Below, in pieces: positions 26,579-35,669 of a stretch of DNA of 64,000 bases. This stretch comes from Bradyrhizobium sp. CCGE-LA001 (GTDB lineage: Bacteria; Pseudomonadota; Alphaproteobacteria; Rhizobiales; Xanthobacteraceae). The notes below the pieces were generated by a model. The model ran no database searches, was not told the DNA's origin, and saw only the letters and a list, made by a program, of their open reading frames with translations. Position numbers and translations under genes: made by a program. Positions within the stretch are counted from its first letter, which is position 1, and the number at the start of each line of letters is the position of its first letter. The stretch is from contig NZ_CP013949.1 of the NCBI RefSeq assembly GCF_000296215.2, forward strand, positions 5,263,501 to 5,327,500, written 5' to 3'.

Positions 26579-27550
26579 ATGCAAGGCAGCCCTATCACCT
26601 TCATCGTCGCGTTCATCGCCGTTCTGGCGTTGATCGGCGTCGCTGCATGGCTGGTTCGCCGATTCGGCGGCAGCCGGCTGGGCGCCAACACCCAGCGCGG
26701 CAGGATGCCCCGGCTCGCCGTGATTGATGCTGCCGCGGTCGACGGCCGGCGGCGCCTGGTGCTGGTCCGGCGCGACAATGTCGAGCATCTCCTGATGATC
26801 GGCGGCCCCACCGACATCGTCGTCGAGCCCAACATCGTTCGCGCCGCGCATGGCCGCGATCAGCTGCCGCAGCGTGCCAACACCGCCGAGCCGCCGCCGC
26901 GCCTTGCTCCGATGCCCGATTCCGGCGCTTGGGCCGACGAGGCGCCACGGCCGGAACTGCTCGATCATCCCGAGCCGCAATTGCCCGAGCCGCCGCCGCG
27001 CCCCTCGCGCCCGTCCTTTGCCGACGAGGTACGCCGGCCGGCACCGGCGCTGGCCGAGCGGCGCAGCGAGCCACCTTTGGCCGGTTTCCCCCCCGAGCCG
27101 GTTGCGCCACGGCCCGAGCGCGAGCCGCGGCCCGAACCGATGCCGCCGCGCATCGCCCGCAGCGAGCCACCGCTGATGCCGCGTCCGCCGCGCAACGGCG
27201 ATGCCGTGAAGGCGCCGCCCGTGCGCGCCGAGCGCGCAGCGCCGCCGCCTCCGCCCATTCCGCAGGCGCCGCCCGTTGCACCGCCGGCTGCCGCCACCGT
27301 CCCCTCGAGCGCCGAGCAGAATCTCGCAGAAATGGCCCAGCGGCTCGAAGCGGCGTTGCGCCGCCCGGCCGGCGAACCGGTCGCACCCCCGGTTGCTCCG
27401 GAACCGCCGGCAGCTCCTCCGCGCGCGGCCCGCAGCGAGCCGCCGGCGCCACCGGCTCCGCCTGCAAAGCCGGCTGCGGAAAAGACCAGCTTTGAAAATC
27501 TCGAAGACGAGATGGCCTCCCTGCTCGGCCGTCCGAAGCCGTCTTCGTGA
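26579..27550 (+). CDS. fliO: Flagellar biosynthesis protein FliO with a long Pro-rich cytoplasmic tail
   Basis: A 323-residue protein. The first 90 residues are FliO-like: one transmembrane helix (ITFIVAFIAVLALIGVAAWL) and then the small domain MPRLAVIDAAAVDGRRRLVL, VRRDNVEHLLMIGGPTDIVV. The remaining 230 residues are a Pro/Arg/Ala/Glu-rich tail (PEPQLPEPPPRPSRPSFADE; PPPPPIPQAPPVAPPAA), much longer than in typical FliO (about 100-150 residues). FliO assists FliP assembly in the export gate. Its stop overlaps the GTG start of fliP. Confidence 0.88.
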   Translation: MQGSPITFIVAFIAVLALIGVAAWLVRRFGGSRLGANTQRGRMPRLAVIDAAAVDGRRRLVLVRRDNVEHLLMIGGPTDIVVEPNIVRAAHGRDQLPQRANTAEPPPRLAPMPDSGAWADEAPRPELLDHPEPQLPEPPPRPSRPSFADEVRRPAPALAERRSEPPLAGFPPEPVAPRPEREPRPEPMPPRIARSEPPLMPRPPRNGDAVKAPPVRAERAAPPPPPIPQAPPVAPPAAATVPSSAEQNLAEMAQRLEAALRRPAGEPVAPPVAPEPPAAPPRAARSEPPAPPAPPAKPAAEKTSFENLEDEMASLLGRPKPSS

Positions 27551-28308
27551 GATCCCCGGCCCTCCCGCGTAGAGTACTTTTCCTTTCTGTCCTGTTCGGT
27601 GCGGCTTCGCTTGCGAGCCTTGCGCATGCGCAGGACATCAGCATCAATCTCGGCGGCGGTGCGGGTGGCGGCGGCGTCACCGAGCGCGCCATCCAGCTCA
27701 TTGCGCTGCTCACGGTGCTGTCGATCGCGCCGTCGATCCTGATCATGATGACGTCGTTCACGCGCATCGTGGTGGTGCTGTCGCTGCTGCGCACCGCACT
27801 GGGAACCGCGACCGCCCCGCCGAACTCGGTGATCATTGCGCTGGCGATGTTCCTCACCTTCTTCGTGATGGGCCCGGTCCTGCAGAAATCCTACGACGAG
27901 GGCATCCGCCCGCTCGTCGCCAACCAGGTCGGCGTCGAGGACGCGCTCCAGCGCGCCTCGGTGCCGCTGCGCGGCTTCATGCAGAAGAACGTGCGCGAGA
28001 AGGACCTCAAGCTGTTCCTGGATCTCTCCGGCGAGCCGCCGCCGGCCACGCCCGACGACCTCGCACTTCGCATTCTCGTGCCCGCCTTCATGATCTCCGA
28101 GCTGAAGCGCGCCTTCGAGATCGGCTTCCTGCTATTCCTCCCCTTCCTCATCATCGACCTCGTCGTCGCCTCCGTGCTGATGTCGATGGGCATGATGATG
28201 CTGCCTCCGGCAACGATCTCGCTGCCGTTCAAGCTGATCTTCTTCGTGCTGGTCGACGGCTGGTCGCTGGTGGCGGGAAGCCTGGTGCAGAGCTACGGCG
28301 GAGGATGA
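27547..28308 (+). CDS. fliP: Flagellar export gate protein FliP
   Basis: A 253-residue protein with an N-terminal signal sequence (VLFLSVLFGAASLASLAHAQ) and the four-helix FliP core. Visible signatures include IAPSILIMMTSFTRIVVVLS, PNSVIIALAMFLTFFVMGPV, ALRILVPAFMISELKRAFEI and VASVLMSMGMMMLPPATISL. The start is GTG 27547, overlapping the fliO stop (GTGA), so translation is coupled. FliP forms the pentameric core of the export gate. Confidence 0.97.
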   Translation: MRSPALPRRVLFLSVLFGAASLASLAHAQDISINLGGGAGGGGVTERAIQLIALLTVLSIAPSILIMMTSFTRIVVVLSLLRTALGTATAPPNSVIIALAMFLTFFVMGPVLQKSYDEGIRPLVANQVGVEDALQRASVPLRGFMQKNVREKDLKLFLDLSGEPPPATPDDLALRILVPAFMISELKRAFEIGFLLFLPFLIIDLVVASVLMSMGMMMLPPATISLPFKLIFFVLVDGWSLVAGSLVQSYGGG

Positions 28309-28366
28309 GCGCAGCTTTCGTTCGCTGCCCATCCGCTCCCCCTCAATGATCGCTTCGCTCCCTCCC

Positions 28367-28484
28367 CGTCATTGCGAGGAGCACTTGCGACGAAGCAATC
28401 CAGACTGCGTCCGCGGAAAGATTCTGGATTGCTTCCGCCTTCGCCAAAGGCTTCGGCGGACAAGTCGCTCCGCCCGCAATGACG
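28367..28484. repeat. Dispersed palindromic repeat, family A
   Basis: Begins CGTCATTGCGAGGAG and contains GCAATCCAGA and its inverted partner TCTGGATTGC. It includes an insertion TCGCCAAAGGCTTCGGCGGA and ends in GCAATGACGG. It sits between the convergent fliP and TPR gene stops. Confidence 0.75.
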
Positions 28485-28521
28485 GCACCGTCGCCTGCCG
28501 CGCCGTGAGCGGCACCAAGCC

Positions 28522-31500
28522 CTACCGCGTCATCTTGATCTGACGCACGACCGGGATCGTCGGCAGCGAGCCGGTGTGGTCCGACTCGTCCTTTGCCTGC
28601 GGCGTGCCGGGGGCGCGCGCGGTGGCGTCGGGGAAGCGCTGCTTCATCTCGCGCAGGAAGCCGTCGAGCGTATCGACGCTGGCAGCCAGCTTGGCGATCT
28701 CGGCGAACTCGGCACTGGAGGCTGCGGCCGGCTTGCTCGCGATGTCGAAGGCGAGACGGTCCGCGCTCTCGCTCATCAGCGGCGCGTATTTCTCGCGGAA
28801 GCGTGACAGGCCGATCGAGTCGTCGGCGAGGGCGTAGCCGACCGCCGCGCGAATGATGTCGCTCTTCTCGACTGCATTGAGCGGCTTGAAGTCGCGGAAG
28901 CGGTCGCCGTAGTAAAGCTCGATCTGTTCGGCGGATTCGCGCCAGCGCCGCGCCGCCCAGAAGATGTCGGAGCGCAGGCGGAGCACTTCGCGCCCGGAGA
29001 CGTTGGAGACGATGTCGAGCGCGAGGTCGTGACGGCCGACGTCGCTCTGCGCCCGCGCCTCCAGCAGCAGGCGCTGCTGCCTGAGCTCGCCGGAGAGGTC
29101 GCTGATGCGGCTAGCGCGCAGCGCGGTGATGGCCATGTCGGGCTTGCGGTTGGCGAGATAGATCATGGCGAGCCGCGCGGCGACCTGGGCGCGCGCGGCG
29201 CCTTCGAGGCGGTGGTCGACCTGGTATTGCAAGAGCTCGGCGGACTGGTCGAGCAGATCGATCGAGGCGAGACGATCGGCGAGACGGCGGATCAGTTCAT
29301 CGCCGCGGCGGCCGATCGGCGTCAGCTCGCGGAATTCATAGAACATCCCGAGTGCCTCGACCGGCGGCAGCTCGTCACCCTTGGGCCCCAGGAATATCTG
29401 CGTGAACAGATCGGAGGCGAGATCCTGCGCCTGGCGCGAGGCTTCCGCATTCGGCTGGAGCCTGGTCGCGGTGCGCGCGGCCGTGAGCGCGTCGCGGTAG
29501 CGTCCGTTCTCGGCATACAGCCGCGACAGCATCTGCAGCGTCTTGACCTCGATCGCGTCGCCGCGCCAGGTCATCGACAACGTCTCGAGCTCGCGCAGCG
29601 CTTCGTCCTTGCCGATCTCGTCGCGCTTCTGACGCAGTGCGACCTCGAGCTGCTTGGCCTCGGCCGCCGCCGCCCGGTCGCTCGAGGCGACCGCGAGCTT
29701 GTAGTCGTCGAGCGCATCCTTGTCGTGGCCGAGCGCCTCGGCGAGCCGGCCGCGCAGCACCGCAAAGCCGGGCGCAGCCTCGGGCGGGACGCCGACCACC
29801 TCGAGCTCGCTGCGGCGCTTGGAGGCGCCGGCATAGTCCTTCACCTCGAGGGACGCTCGCATCGCATCCATCGTCACGATGCGCTGGATGTCGAGCGGCA
29901 GCGAGGCGATGGCGAACTCGACGTTCTTGAACTTCTCGCGCGCATCGGCCCACTTGCCCTGACGCGCATAGGCGAGCGCCTTCCAGAGCTGGGCATCGTG
30001 GCTGTTGCCGATCACGGGGTTGGCGAGGTCCTTCAGTCCCTGCGCCGGCCGGCCGACCAGGATGCTCGCGATGGCATGCATGATCAGCGCGCCGCTCTCC
30101 TCCTTGTTGAGGGGATCGCTCAGCATCAATTCGGTGACGGCCTTGGCCTCATGGTACATGGCGCGCGACATGTAGAACTGCGCGAGGTCGAGCCGCGGCA
30201 GCGAACGCAGCGCGGGCTCGACGGCCGAGATCGCCGTCATCAGCTCGTTCTGCCGCGTCCAGAAGGTCTCCGATTGGCCCTTGCGCCAGCCTTCGGGACT
30301 GAAGACCGGGCGCACCGCGGTCGGGGCGCGCTCGGCCGAGATGTCGACCGGCGACAGCGTCAGCCCGCCCTTCTTGCCGAGGATGACCTTGTCGGCGCCG
30401 ACCTCGACGCCGATCTCGTCGGAGTTCGGCCGCACCGCGATGCCGTGCGCGGATTCCAGCAGCGAGAGATCGACGAGGTCCTGACGCTTGATGAAGCCAC
30501 GCACCGGCCGCTGCCCGGTGATGACATAGAGCGTGTCGCCGGCATCGGGATCGATGAGCTTGTGCAGAACGCCCGGGTTGGCGAAGGGGATCGCGATGTT
30601 GGCGAGCGCAGGATCGGTGATGTTGCGCGACATCATCAGCGGCAGCGGTGTCGCCTGGATCTTGTCGGCGAGCGTCAGCAGCCAGTTGGTCTCCTTGCCG
30701 ACCTCCTCGCTCGACAGCGAATAGACCAGCGGACGGGTGAGCCGGATGCGGACCGCCTGCCCCTTGTCGAGCGGCACGCGACCGACCTCGCCGATCATCG
30801 CGCCGCCCCTGCTGCGGATCGCCTCGACGTCGACCGGCTTCGGCGTGTCGAACACCAGCCAGACCGTGTCGCCGCGGCGGAACGCCGCCGCAGGCGTCGA
30901 GACCTGAAACGGGAACGTCACGCGCAGGCCGTCGCTGTCGCGGCGCGCATCGACGCTGGCAATCGCAGGCTGCGGCGCGGCGGGGACTTCGGCGGATGCT
31001 TTGGCCGTTTCCTTGACCGGGTCCTTGGCGGCCTCCTTCATGGCCTCCTTGGGCACCTCGGCCATTGCCGGCTTAATTGGCGTGACCTCCGCAACAGGCG
31101 GCGCGGGCTTTGACGCTTCCTTCGGTGCTTCTGCGGCTTGCGCGGCCTCCGCTGCAGCAGCGGGAGCCGGAGCCGGCTTCGGTGCTTCCGCCGGCGGCAT
31201 CGCGGCCGGCGCTTCCACCTTCACGCCCGGCTTGACGTCGATCTTGGCCTCGCGCGCGATCGCCTCGGATGACGGCGGCACGATCTCACGCTGCGGGGCT
31301 GCCGGCTTTTCAGCCGCCGGCGCAGGCACAGCCGCGCGACCTCCGGGCTTGAGCTGCGCGATCGCCGCCTCTGGCGTTGCGGCCGTCTTGCCCCTGTCCG
31401 GCTGGAACGCGATGTCGACGACGTAGTTCTTCTCGTCGCGGAACGAGTGCACGTCGGAATCGCCGATCAGCGCGATCTCGACGCTGGTCTGGTCGATGTC

Positions 31501-32253
31501 GGTCTTCTGCTTGATCGAGGCGACGTTCGGCGGCGCTGCGACGACCGCGTCGGCCAGATCGAAATTGAGGTTGGCGTTGAAGGCGAGCGTGAGCTTCTGC
31601 TCGTTGAGCACGGAGGAGACTCCGACGCCATCGGGCATCTCGAACACGAAACGCACGAAGGTCGGCTGCACCGAGGCGCGGACGCGGATCTGCGGACGCT
31701 TCTTGGCCTCGGCCGCGGCGCGCTGGGCGCGCAAGGCCCGCTCGGCCACGCGCGCGCGCTCGGCGAGTTCCTTGACGACGTCCATCGGCAGGCTCGGCGG
31801 CGGCCCCTTCCACCCCTCCGGCAGAAGGTCGATGAAGGTGCGCTCGCCCGCATTCATGGTGTTGACGATGACGCGCCGCGCCAGCGACAGGCGGATGGCG
31901 CCGCCGTCGGGATCGCGCCGGGCGGAATTGACGTAGTCGGGCGCGCCTTCCGGAACGCGATCAACGGGAACGTCGACCGGCCGGTCGAAACGGATGACGA
32001 CAATGGAGCCGGCCGTCGTCACCTCGGAGGGAACGTCCTCGCCGAGCTTGATCACGAGACGGGCAAAACCGCCGCCGGCCGAAAAGGTCGCTTCGCCCCT
32101 GACGGGATCGGCCGCCCGGACAGGCGAAGCCATGCCGATCAGCAGGCACACTGCGAGGGCGGGCGCCGTGCAGACATGGCGCGACAACCCTAGCGCCAAA
32201 GCGCGGGCTCGCGACACAAATCCAGCGGCAGCCTCTCGCGCCATTGGCGGCAT
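28522..32253 (-). CDS. Very large exported TPR protein in the flagellar motor gene group, hypothetical
   Basis: A 1243-residue protein with a signal peptide (APALAVCLLIGMASPVRAAD). The N-terminal 600 residues hold beta-rich, AMIN-like segments (GGFARLVIKLGEDVPSEV; VRFVFEMPDGVGVSSVLN; GLRVTFPFQVSTPAAAFRRG) separated by an Ala/Pro/Glu-rich linker (about residues 310-440). The C-terminal 600 residues are alpha-helical TPR-like repeats (LDLAQFYMSRAMYHEAKAVT; DAQLWKALAYARQGKWADAR; ENGRYRDALTAARTATRL). It lies downstream of fliL-fliM-DUF6468-motE on the same strand, 95 nt after motE, with its own perfect CtrA-type box. The context points to a periplasmic scaffold of the motor. Layout and neighbour recall PflA of epsilonproteobacteria. 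This is inference, not homology I can prove. Confidence 0.8.
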   Translation of the reverse strand: MPPMAREAAAGFVSRARALALGLSRHVCTAPALAVCLLIGMASPVRAADPVRGEATFSAGGGFARLVIKLGEDVPSEVTTAGSIVVIRFDRPVDVPVDRVPEGAPDYVNSARRDPDGGAIRLSLARRVIVNTMNAGERTFIDLLPEGWKGPPPSLPMDVVKELAERARVAERALRAQRAAAEAKKRPQIRVRASVQPTFVRFVFEMPDGVGVSSVLNEQKLTLAFNANLNFDLADAVVAAPPNVASIKQKTDIDQTSVEIALIGDSDVHSFRDEKNYVVDIAFQPDRGKTAATPEAAIAQLKPGGRAAVPAPAAEKPAAPQREIVPPSSEAIAREAKIDVKPGVKVEAPAAMPPAEAPKPAPAPAAAAEAAQAAEAPKEASKPAPPVAEVTPIKPAMAEVPKEAMKEAAKDPVKETAKASAEVPAAPQPAIASVDARRDSDGLRVTFPFQVSTPAAAFRRGDTVWLVFDTPKPVDVEAIRSRGGAMIGEVGRVPLDKGQAVRIRLTRPLVYSLSSEEVGKETNWLLTLADKIQATPLPLMMSRNITDPALANIAIPFANPGVLHKLIDPDAGDTLYVITGQRPVRGFIKRQDLVDLSLLESAHGIAVRPNSDEIGVEVGADKVILGKKGGLTLSPVDISAERAPTAVRPVFSPEGWRKGQSETFWTRQNELMTAISAVEPALRSLPRLDLAQFYMSRAMYHEAKAVTELMLSDPLNKEESGALIMHAIASILVGRPAQGLKDLANPVIGNSHDAQLWKALAYARQGKWADAREKFKNVEFAIASLPLDIQRIVTMDAMRASLEVKDYAGASKRRSELEVVGVPPEAAPGFAVLRGRLAEALGHDKDALDDYKLAVASSDRAAAAEAKQLEVALRQKRDEIGKDEALRELETLSMTWRGDAIEVKTLQMLSRLYAENGRYRDALTAARTATRLQPNAEASRQAQDLASDLFTQIFLGPKGDELPPVEALGMFYEFRELTPIGRRGDELIRRLADRLASIDLLDQSAELLQYQVDHRLEGAARAQVAARLAMIYLANRKPDMAITALRASRISDLSGELRQQRLLLEARAQSDVGRHDLALDIVSNVSGREVLRLRSDIFWAARRWRESAEQIELYYGDRFRDFKPLNAVEKSDIIRAAVGYALADDSIGLSRFREKYAPLMSESADRLAFDIASKPAAASSAEFAEIAKLAASVDTLDGFLREMKQRFPDATARAPGTPQAKDESDHTGSLPTIPVVRQIKMTR

Positions 32254-32323
32254 TTCTTCCGGTTCGACGGGTCCGCGCCGGCACTGCCGCCGGCCCCTGC
32301 CTTCAACTTTAAGGTTCTGCCAA

Positions 32324-32338
32324 TTAAGGACTTCTTAA
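32324..32338. promoter_or_regulatory. CtrA-type box upstream of the giant TPR gene
   Basis: TTAA at 32324-32327, seven bases, TTAA at 32335-32338. It is exact to the consensus, 71 nt upstream of the TPR gene start and just past the motE stop. It suggests that the TPR gene has a separate CtrA-controlled promoter. Confidence 0.6.
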
Positions 32339-32348
32339 GTATGAGCCC

Positions 32349-33113
32349 TCAATTCGGCTTTTGCGTCGGCCTGCCGTCGATCTTCGGCAATTCGCCGGCC
32401 GAGGCGGACTGATCGCCGCCTCCATTGGCGCGGCGGGCCATCTCGACGGTCAGCTTCTCGGCGGCCTCGGGCGACATCAGCCCCATGATGTCCGACATCT
32501 TCCGCGGCGCGATCGCCGAGGCGATCTCGATCAGCACGCCCATCTCCAGCCGGTCGAACACCCGCGCGGCATCCTTCGGCTTCATGCCTTCATACATGGT
32601 GACGAGGCCCTTCATGCGCTGGGCCTCGGCGGCCTTCTGCTCGGCCTGGGTCGCCGAGATGCGGGTTTCCACCGCCTTCATCTCTTCGACCTTGTTCTCG
32701 ATGCGCTTCTCGGCCGATTTGAGAAGGCTCTCGCGGATGTCGATCTCGCGCTGGCGGGCCTCGATCTCCTGGCGGCGCGCCTGCAACCGTTCCAGGATCG
32801 CGCGCTCGGCGGCGGAGACCTGCGGCTGGGTCTCGTCGATCTTGACGACGGTGCCGCCCTCCATCTTCGTTTCGGGCGCTGCAGGCTTCGGTGCTTCTTT
32901 GGGCGCGCCGTGGGTCGAGCCGGTGATGTCGGGGTCCTCCCGGCCGGCCGGGAAATTCAGGTTCTCCTGCGCCCAGGACTTCTTGGCCTGGCTCGGCTTG
33001 TAGTCGAACACATAGCCGCCATTGATCGCGAGTCCCGCCACCTTCAGCGTGGCGAGACCTGCGACGGCCACCAGGACGACCGGGATGACGCGGATGTTAC
33101 GAAAGGACTTCAT
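32349..33113 (-). CDS. motE: MotE-family flagellar protein (MgtE-N-like domain)
   Basis: A 254-residue protein with one N-terminal transmembrane or signal helix (VIPVVLVAVAGLATLKVAGL). A disordered Pro/Lys-rich stretch follows, then a coiled coil at about residues 100-165 (AERAILERLQARRQEIEARQ; LKSAEKRIENKVEEMKAVET). A compact C-terminal MgtE-N-like domain closes it (MYEGMKPKDAARVFDRLEMG; APRKMSDIMGLMSPEAAEKL). This is the MotE layout. In Sinorhizobium, MotE is a periplasmic partner of MotC. The epsilonproteobacterial homologue FlgY forms a motor ring. The upstream DUF6468 gene ends 9 nt before its start. Confidence 0.85.
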   Translation of the reverse strand: MKSFRNIRVIPVVLVAVAGLATLKVAGLAINGGYVFDYKPSQAKKSWAQENLNFPAGREDPDITGSTHGAPKEAPKPAAPETKMEGGTVVKIDETQPQVSAAERAILERLQARRQEIEARQREIDIRESLLKSAEKRIENKVEEMKAVETRISATQAEQKAAEAQRMKGLVTMYEGMKPKDAARVFDRLEMGVLIEIASAIAPRKMSDIMGLMSPEAAEKLTVEMARRANGGGDQSASAGELPKIDGRPTQKPN

Positions 33114-33122
33114 ACCCTGACT

Positions 33123-33572
33123 TCAAGCGGCAAGACCATTGGACCGTCGACGCTCGGAGAAGGCTTCGGCCGCAGCCGCCACCGCCTTCGCCGTCGAGGG
33201 CTTGGCCGCGGCAGGGGCGGCAACCATCTCCGGATTCGTGACGGGGCGCGCGGCGATCGCGATCTTGGACAGGCGACGCACCACGTTGTCGGCTTCGCCG
33301 AGCTGCTTGTAGAGCTGATCGGACATCTGCGTCGCCGCCGCGAGCTGGTTGCCGAGGTTCTCGTTGACGTCGCGCACGGCGAGCTTCAGCCCGCCGATCG
33401 CGCGCTCGGCGATCTCGGTCGCGGTGATCAGCTCGCCGATGACCGCCTTCAGCGAATGCTCGTCCGCCTTTAGCCGCCTCAGCCGCTTGTTGAGCATGAC
33501 GCAGTAGACGATCGTCAGCATCAGCAGGATAGCCACCAGCGACTCGATCGCCATTCCCAGTGAGTGGTTCAT
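33123..33572 (-). CDS. DUF6468 flagellar-locus membrane protein
   Basis: A 149-residue protein with one N-terminal helix (MAIESLVAILLMLTIVYCVM), a basic KRLRRLK segment and a long coiled-coil-like helix (LITATEIAERAIGGLKLAVR; NQLAAATQMSDQLYKQLGEA). It matches what I know as the DUF6468 family found in alphaproteobacterial flagellar operons. Its start overlaps the fliM stop by 4 nt (ATGA), implying translational coupling, and motE follows 9 nt later. Function unknown; an inner-membrane motor accessory is likely. Confidence 0.78.
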   Translation of the reverse strand: MNHSLGMAIESLVAILLMLTIVYCVMLNKRLRRLKADEHSLKAVIGELITATEIAERAIGGLKLAVRDVNENLGNQLAAATQMSDQLYKQLGEADNVVRRLSKIAIAARPVTNPEMVAAPAAAKPSTAKAVAAAAEAFSERRRSNGLAA

Positions 33573-34771
33573 GGGGCCTCCATCATCTTGTTCTGCTCGT
33601 CGACCTTCTCGAACATCGCAAGTGTCGTACTTGGCTTGCGCAAGGGTTTCGTCACGCGGATCGCGACGCGGTCGCCGACCCGTCCCATCCGTCCCTCGGT
33701 CAGCAGGACGTCGCCGCAGCGCACGGTGACGTTGGCATCGGCGCGCATGTCGAGCGGCAGCGTGTCACCGACCTTGAGCCGCATCAGCTGCTTGAGCGGG
33801 ATGTCGGCCTCGTAGAGCACGGCGTCGACCGCGATCTCGGCCTGCACGATCTCGGTGGCGAAATGGCCCTCCCAAATCGGGTCACGGCCGAACTTTTCGC
33901 CCATGAACATCTGGAGCAGGACGCCCCGGATCGGTTCGATGGTCGCATAGGGCAGCAGCAGCTCTATGTTGCCGCCGCGGTCTTCCATGTCGATGCGCAG
34001 GCGCACCAGGATCGCCGCGTTGGCAGGACGACTGATCGCGGCGAAACGCGGATTGGTCTCGAGCCGGTCGATCGTGAACGTCACCGGCGACAGCGGCCGG
34101 AACGCCTGCTCGGCGTCGGCCAGCACCACCTCGACCAGGCGCTTGACCAGCTCGGTCTCGATCGTGGTGTAGGGTCGGCCCTCGATGCGGAGCTGGCTGG
34201 TGCCGCGGCGGCCGCCGAGCAGCACGTCGATCATCGAGTAGATCAGGTTGGAATCGACCGTCGCCATGCCGAAGTTTTCCCACTCTTCGGCCTTGAACAC
34301 CGAGAGCACGGCCGGCAGCGGGATCGAGTTCATGTAGTCGCCGAAGCGCACCGAGGTGATGCGGTCGAGCGAGACTTCGACGTTGTCGGAGGTGAAATTG
34401 CGCAAGGAGGTCGTCAACAGCCGCACCAGGCGGTCGAAGACGATTTCGAGCATCGGCAGACGCTCGTAGGAGACCATCGCCGAATCGATGATCGCGCGAA
34501 TGCCGGAATGGTCGTCGAGGTTGACGTCGCCGACCGTGAAGCCGAGGAGGTTGTCGATCTCCTCCTGCGACAGCACCCGCTCGCCGGAATTCTTGCCGCT
34601 GCCGAGATCGCGGCTGCCGTCCTCGACCATGGCCGCCCATTGCAGGGCCATGGTCTCGGAGAGTTCGTTCTCGGCGGCGGCCTTCGCGGCCTCCGCGGGA
34701 TCCTCGGAATCGAGCGATGCCTCCCATTGGGCGGCAATCGCATCCTGGTCCATCTGCTCGTTGCCGGCCAT
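33569..34771 (-). CDS. fliM: Flagellar motor switch protein FliM
   Basis: A 400-residue protein. The start of the core region has VLSQEEIDNLLGFTVGDVNL, the FliM EIDxLL signature. The middle CheC-like domain has NFTSDNVEVSLDRITSVRFG and GGRRGTSQLRIEGRPYTTIE. The C-terminal SpoA domain is ADIPLKQLMRLKVGDTLPLD. FliM forms the C-ring and binds CheY-P to reverse rotation. It is 18 nt downstream of fliL and overlaps the DUF6468 gene. The N-terminus carries an extra acidic/Gln-rich segment. Confidence 0.97.
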   Translation of the reverse strand: MAGNEQMDQDAIAAQWEASLDSEDPAEAAKAAAENELSETMALQWAAMVEDGSRDLGSGKNSGERVLSQEEIDNLLGFTVGDVNLDDHSGIRAIIDSAMVSYERLPMLEIVFDRLVRLLTTSLRNFTSDNVEVSLDRITSVRFGDYMNSIPLPAVLSVFKAEEWENFGMATVDSNLIYSMIDVLLGGRRGTSQLRIEGRPYTTIETELVKRLVEVVLADAEQAFRPLSPVTFTIDRLETNPRFAAISRPANAAILVRLRIDMEDRGGNIELLLPYATIEPIRGVLLQMFMGEKFGRDPIWEGHFATEIVQAEIAVDAVLYEADIPLKQLMRLKVGDTLPLDMRADANVTVRCGDVLLTEGRMGRVGDRVAIRVTKPLRKPSTTLAMFEKVDEQNKMMEAP

Positions 34772-34789
34772 GGCGCTAGCCCATTCCCC

Positions 34790-35290
34790 TCACTGCACCA
34801 CAACTTCCTTGAACAGCACCGCGCTGACATGGATCGGAGCGACCGCCGCGTTGACGCGCTTGGTCAGCTCCTCCTTGAGGCGGAAGATGCCGGCCGAGCC
34901 GTTGAGGTCGGAGGGGCGCAGCTCGCGCACATAGGTCTGGAAGATGTCGGTGACGCGCGGCATCGTCGGCTTGATCGCCTCGATCTGCTTCTCTTCCTTC
35001 AGTTCCAGCACGATCTTCAGCCGCAGATATTGCACACGCTCGCCGGGGGAGCCGGCGAGGTTGACCATCAGGTCGGGGACGTCGACGAAGGCCGGCGGCT
35101 TCGGTGGCGGCGCCACCTCGGCATGATGCTCGGCGTCTCCCTTTCGGAAGAAGAAGAACCAGGTCGCAGCTCCGCCGCCGAGGATGGCCAGCACGCCGAC
35201 GGCGATGATGATCAGCTTGAGCTTGTTCTTGGGCGGCGCGGCTTCTGCACCCTCGGCGGCGGTACCGCCTTCCGCTTCATTCTCTGCCAT
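34790..35290 (-). CDS. fliL: Flagellar basal body-associated protein FliL
   Basis: A 166-residue protein from ATG 35290. After a Glu/Ala-rich start there is one transmembrane helix (KLKLIIIAVGVLAILGGGAA), then the periplasmic FliL domain (FVDVPDLMVNLAGSPGERVQ; LRLKIVLELKEEKQIEAIKP; RLKEELTKRVNAAVAPIHVS). FliL surrounds and stabilises stator units at the motor. It heads fliL-fliM-DUF6468-motE. A divergent flgF operon starts on the other side of a 379-nt region. Confidence 0.95.
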   Translation of the reverse strand: MAENEAEGGTAAEGAEAAPPKNKLKLIIIAVGVLAILGGGAATWFFFFRKGDAEHHAEVAPPPKPPAFVDVPDLMVNLAGSPGERVQYLRLKIVLELKEEKQIEAIKPTMPRVTDIFQTYVRELRPSDLNGSAGIFRLKEELTKRVNAAVAPIHVSAVLFKEVVVQ

Positions 35291-35669
35291 GGTCGCCGCG
35301 CCCGGATCTCTCAAAGGGGTCGAAAGAGCGAGGCCCTAAGACAATGACGCGATACGAATGCCCCGGCGCAAATGCGCTCCTCTTCATGGCAAACGCTACG
35401 GTAATAATGGTTAACGGAACCTTTCGATTGGGCTTCCGCTAGGAAAAATCTGCCGGGCAAACATGGCTAACAGAACCTTTCTGCCGCCTTCCCGCACCCC
35501 TCGAAATTCATCAAGAGATTGAAAGTACGCATCTTTTCGAGTTGGCACGGCTTTCGCTGAGAAAGGGCCGAGACCTCACGGTTTGGGAGAACCAGACGGT
35601 CTCGTTCACGGGGTCCGCCAACGCGCTTGGGAGAGCGAGGTGGCAGATCCCACTCAGGGGAGATTTCCG
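35291..35669. promoter_or_regulatory. Divergent fliL / flgF regulatory region
   Basis: 379 nt without a convincing gene. A GGTTAACGG at 35409-35417 has one TTAA half-site (35411-35414) followed after seven bases by TTTC, a weak CtrA-like box. TGCCGGGCAAAC (35451-35462) and a second CTGCCG nearby could be ftr-like half-sites. No clear -10/-35 pair stands out. Confidence 0.4.

Noticed and set aside
29029..31113. 694-residue open frame on the plus strand opposite the TPR gene
   Set aside because: Arg/Asp-rich low-complexity translation and no ribosome-binding site. The minus-strand frame has clear TPR and signal-peptide features.
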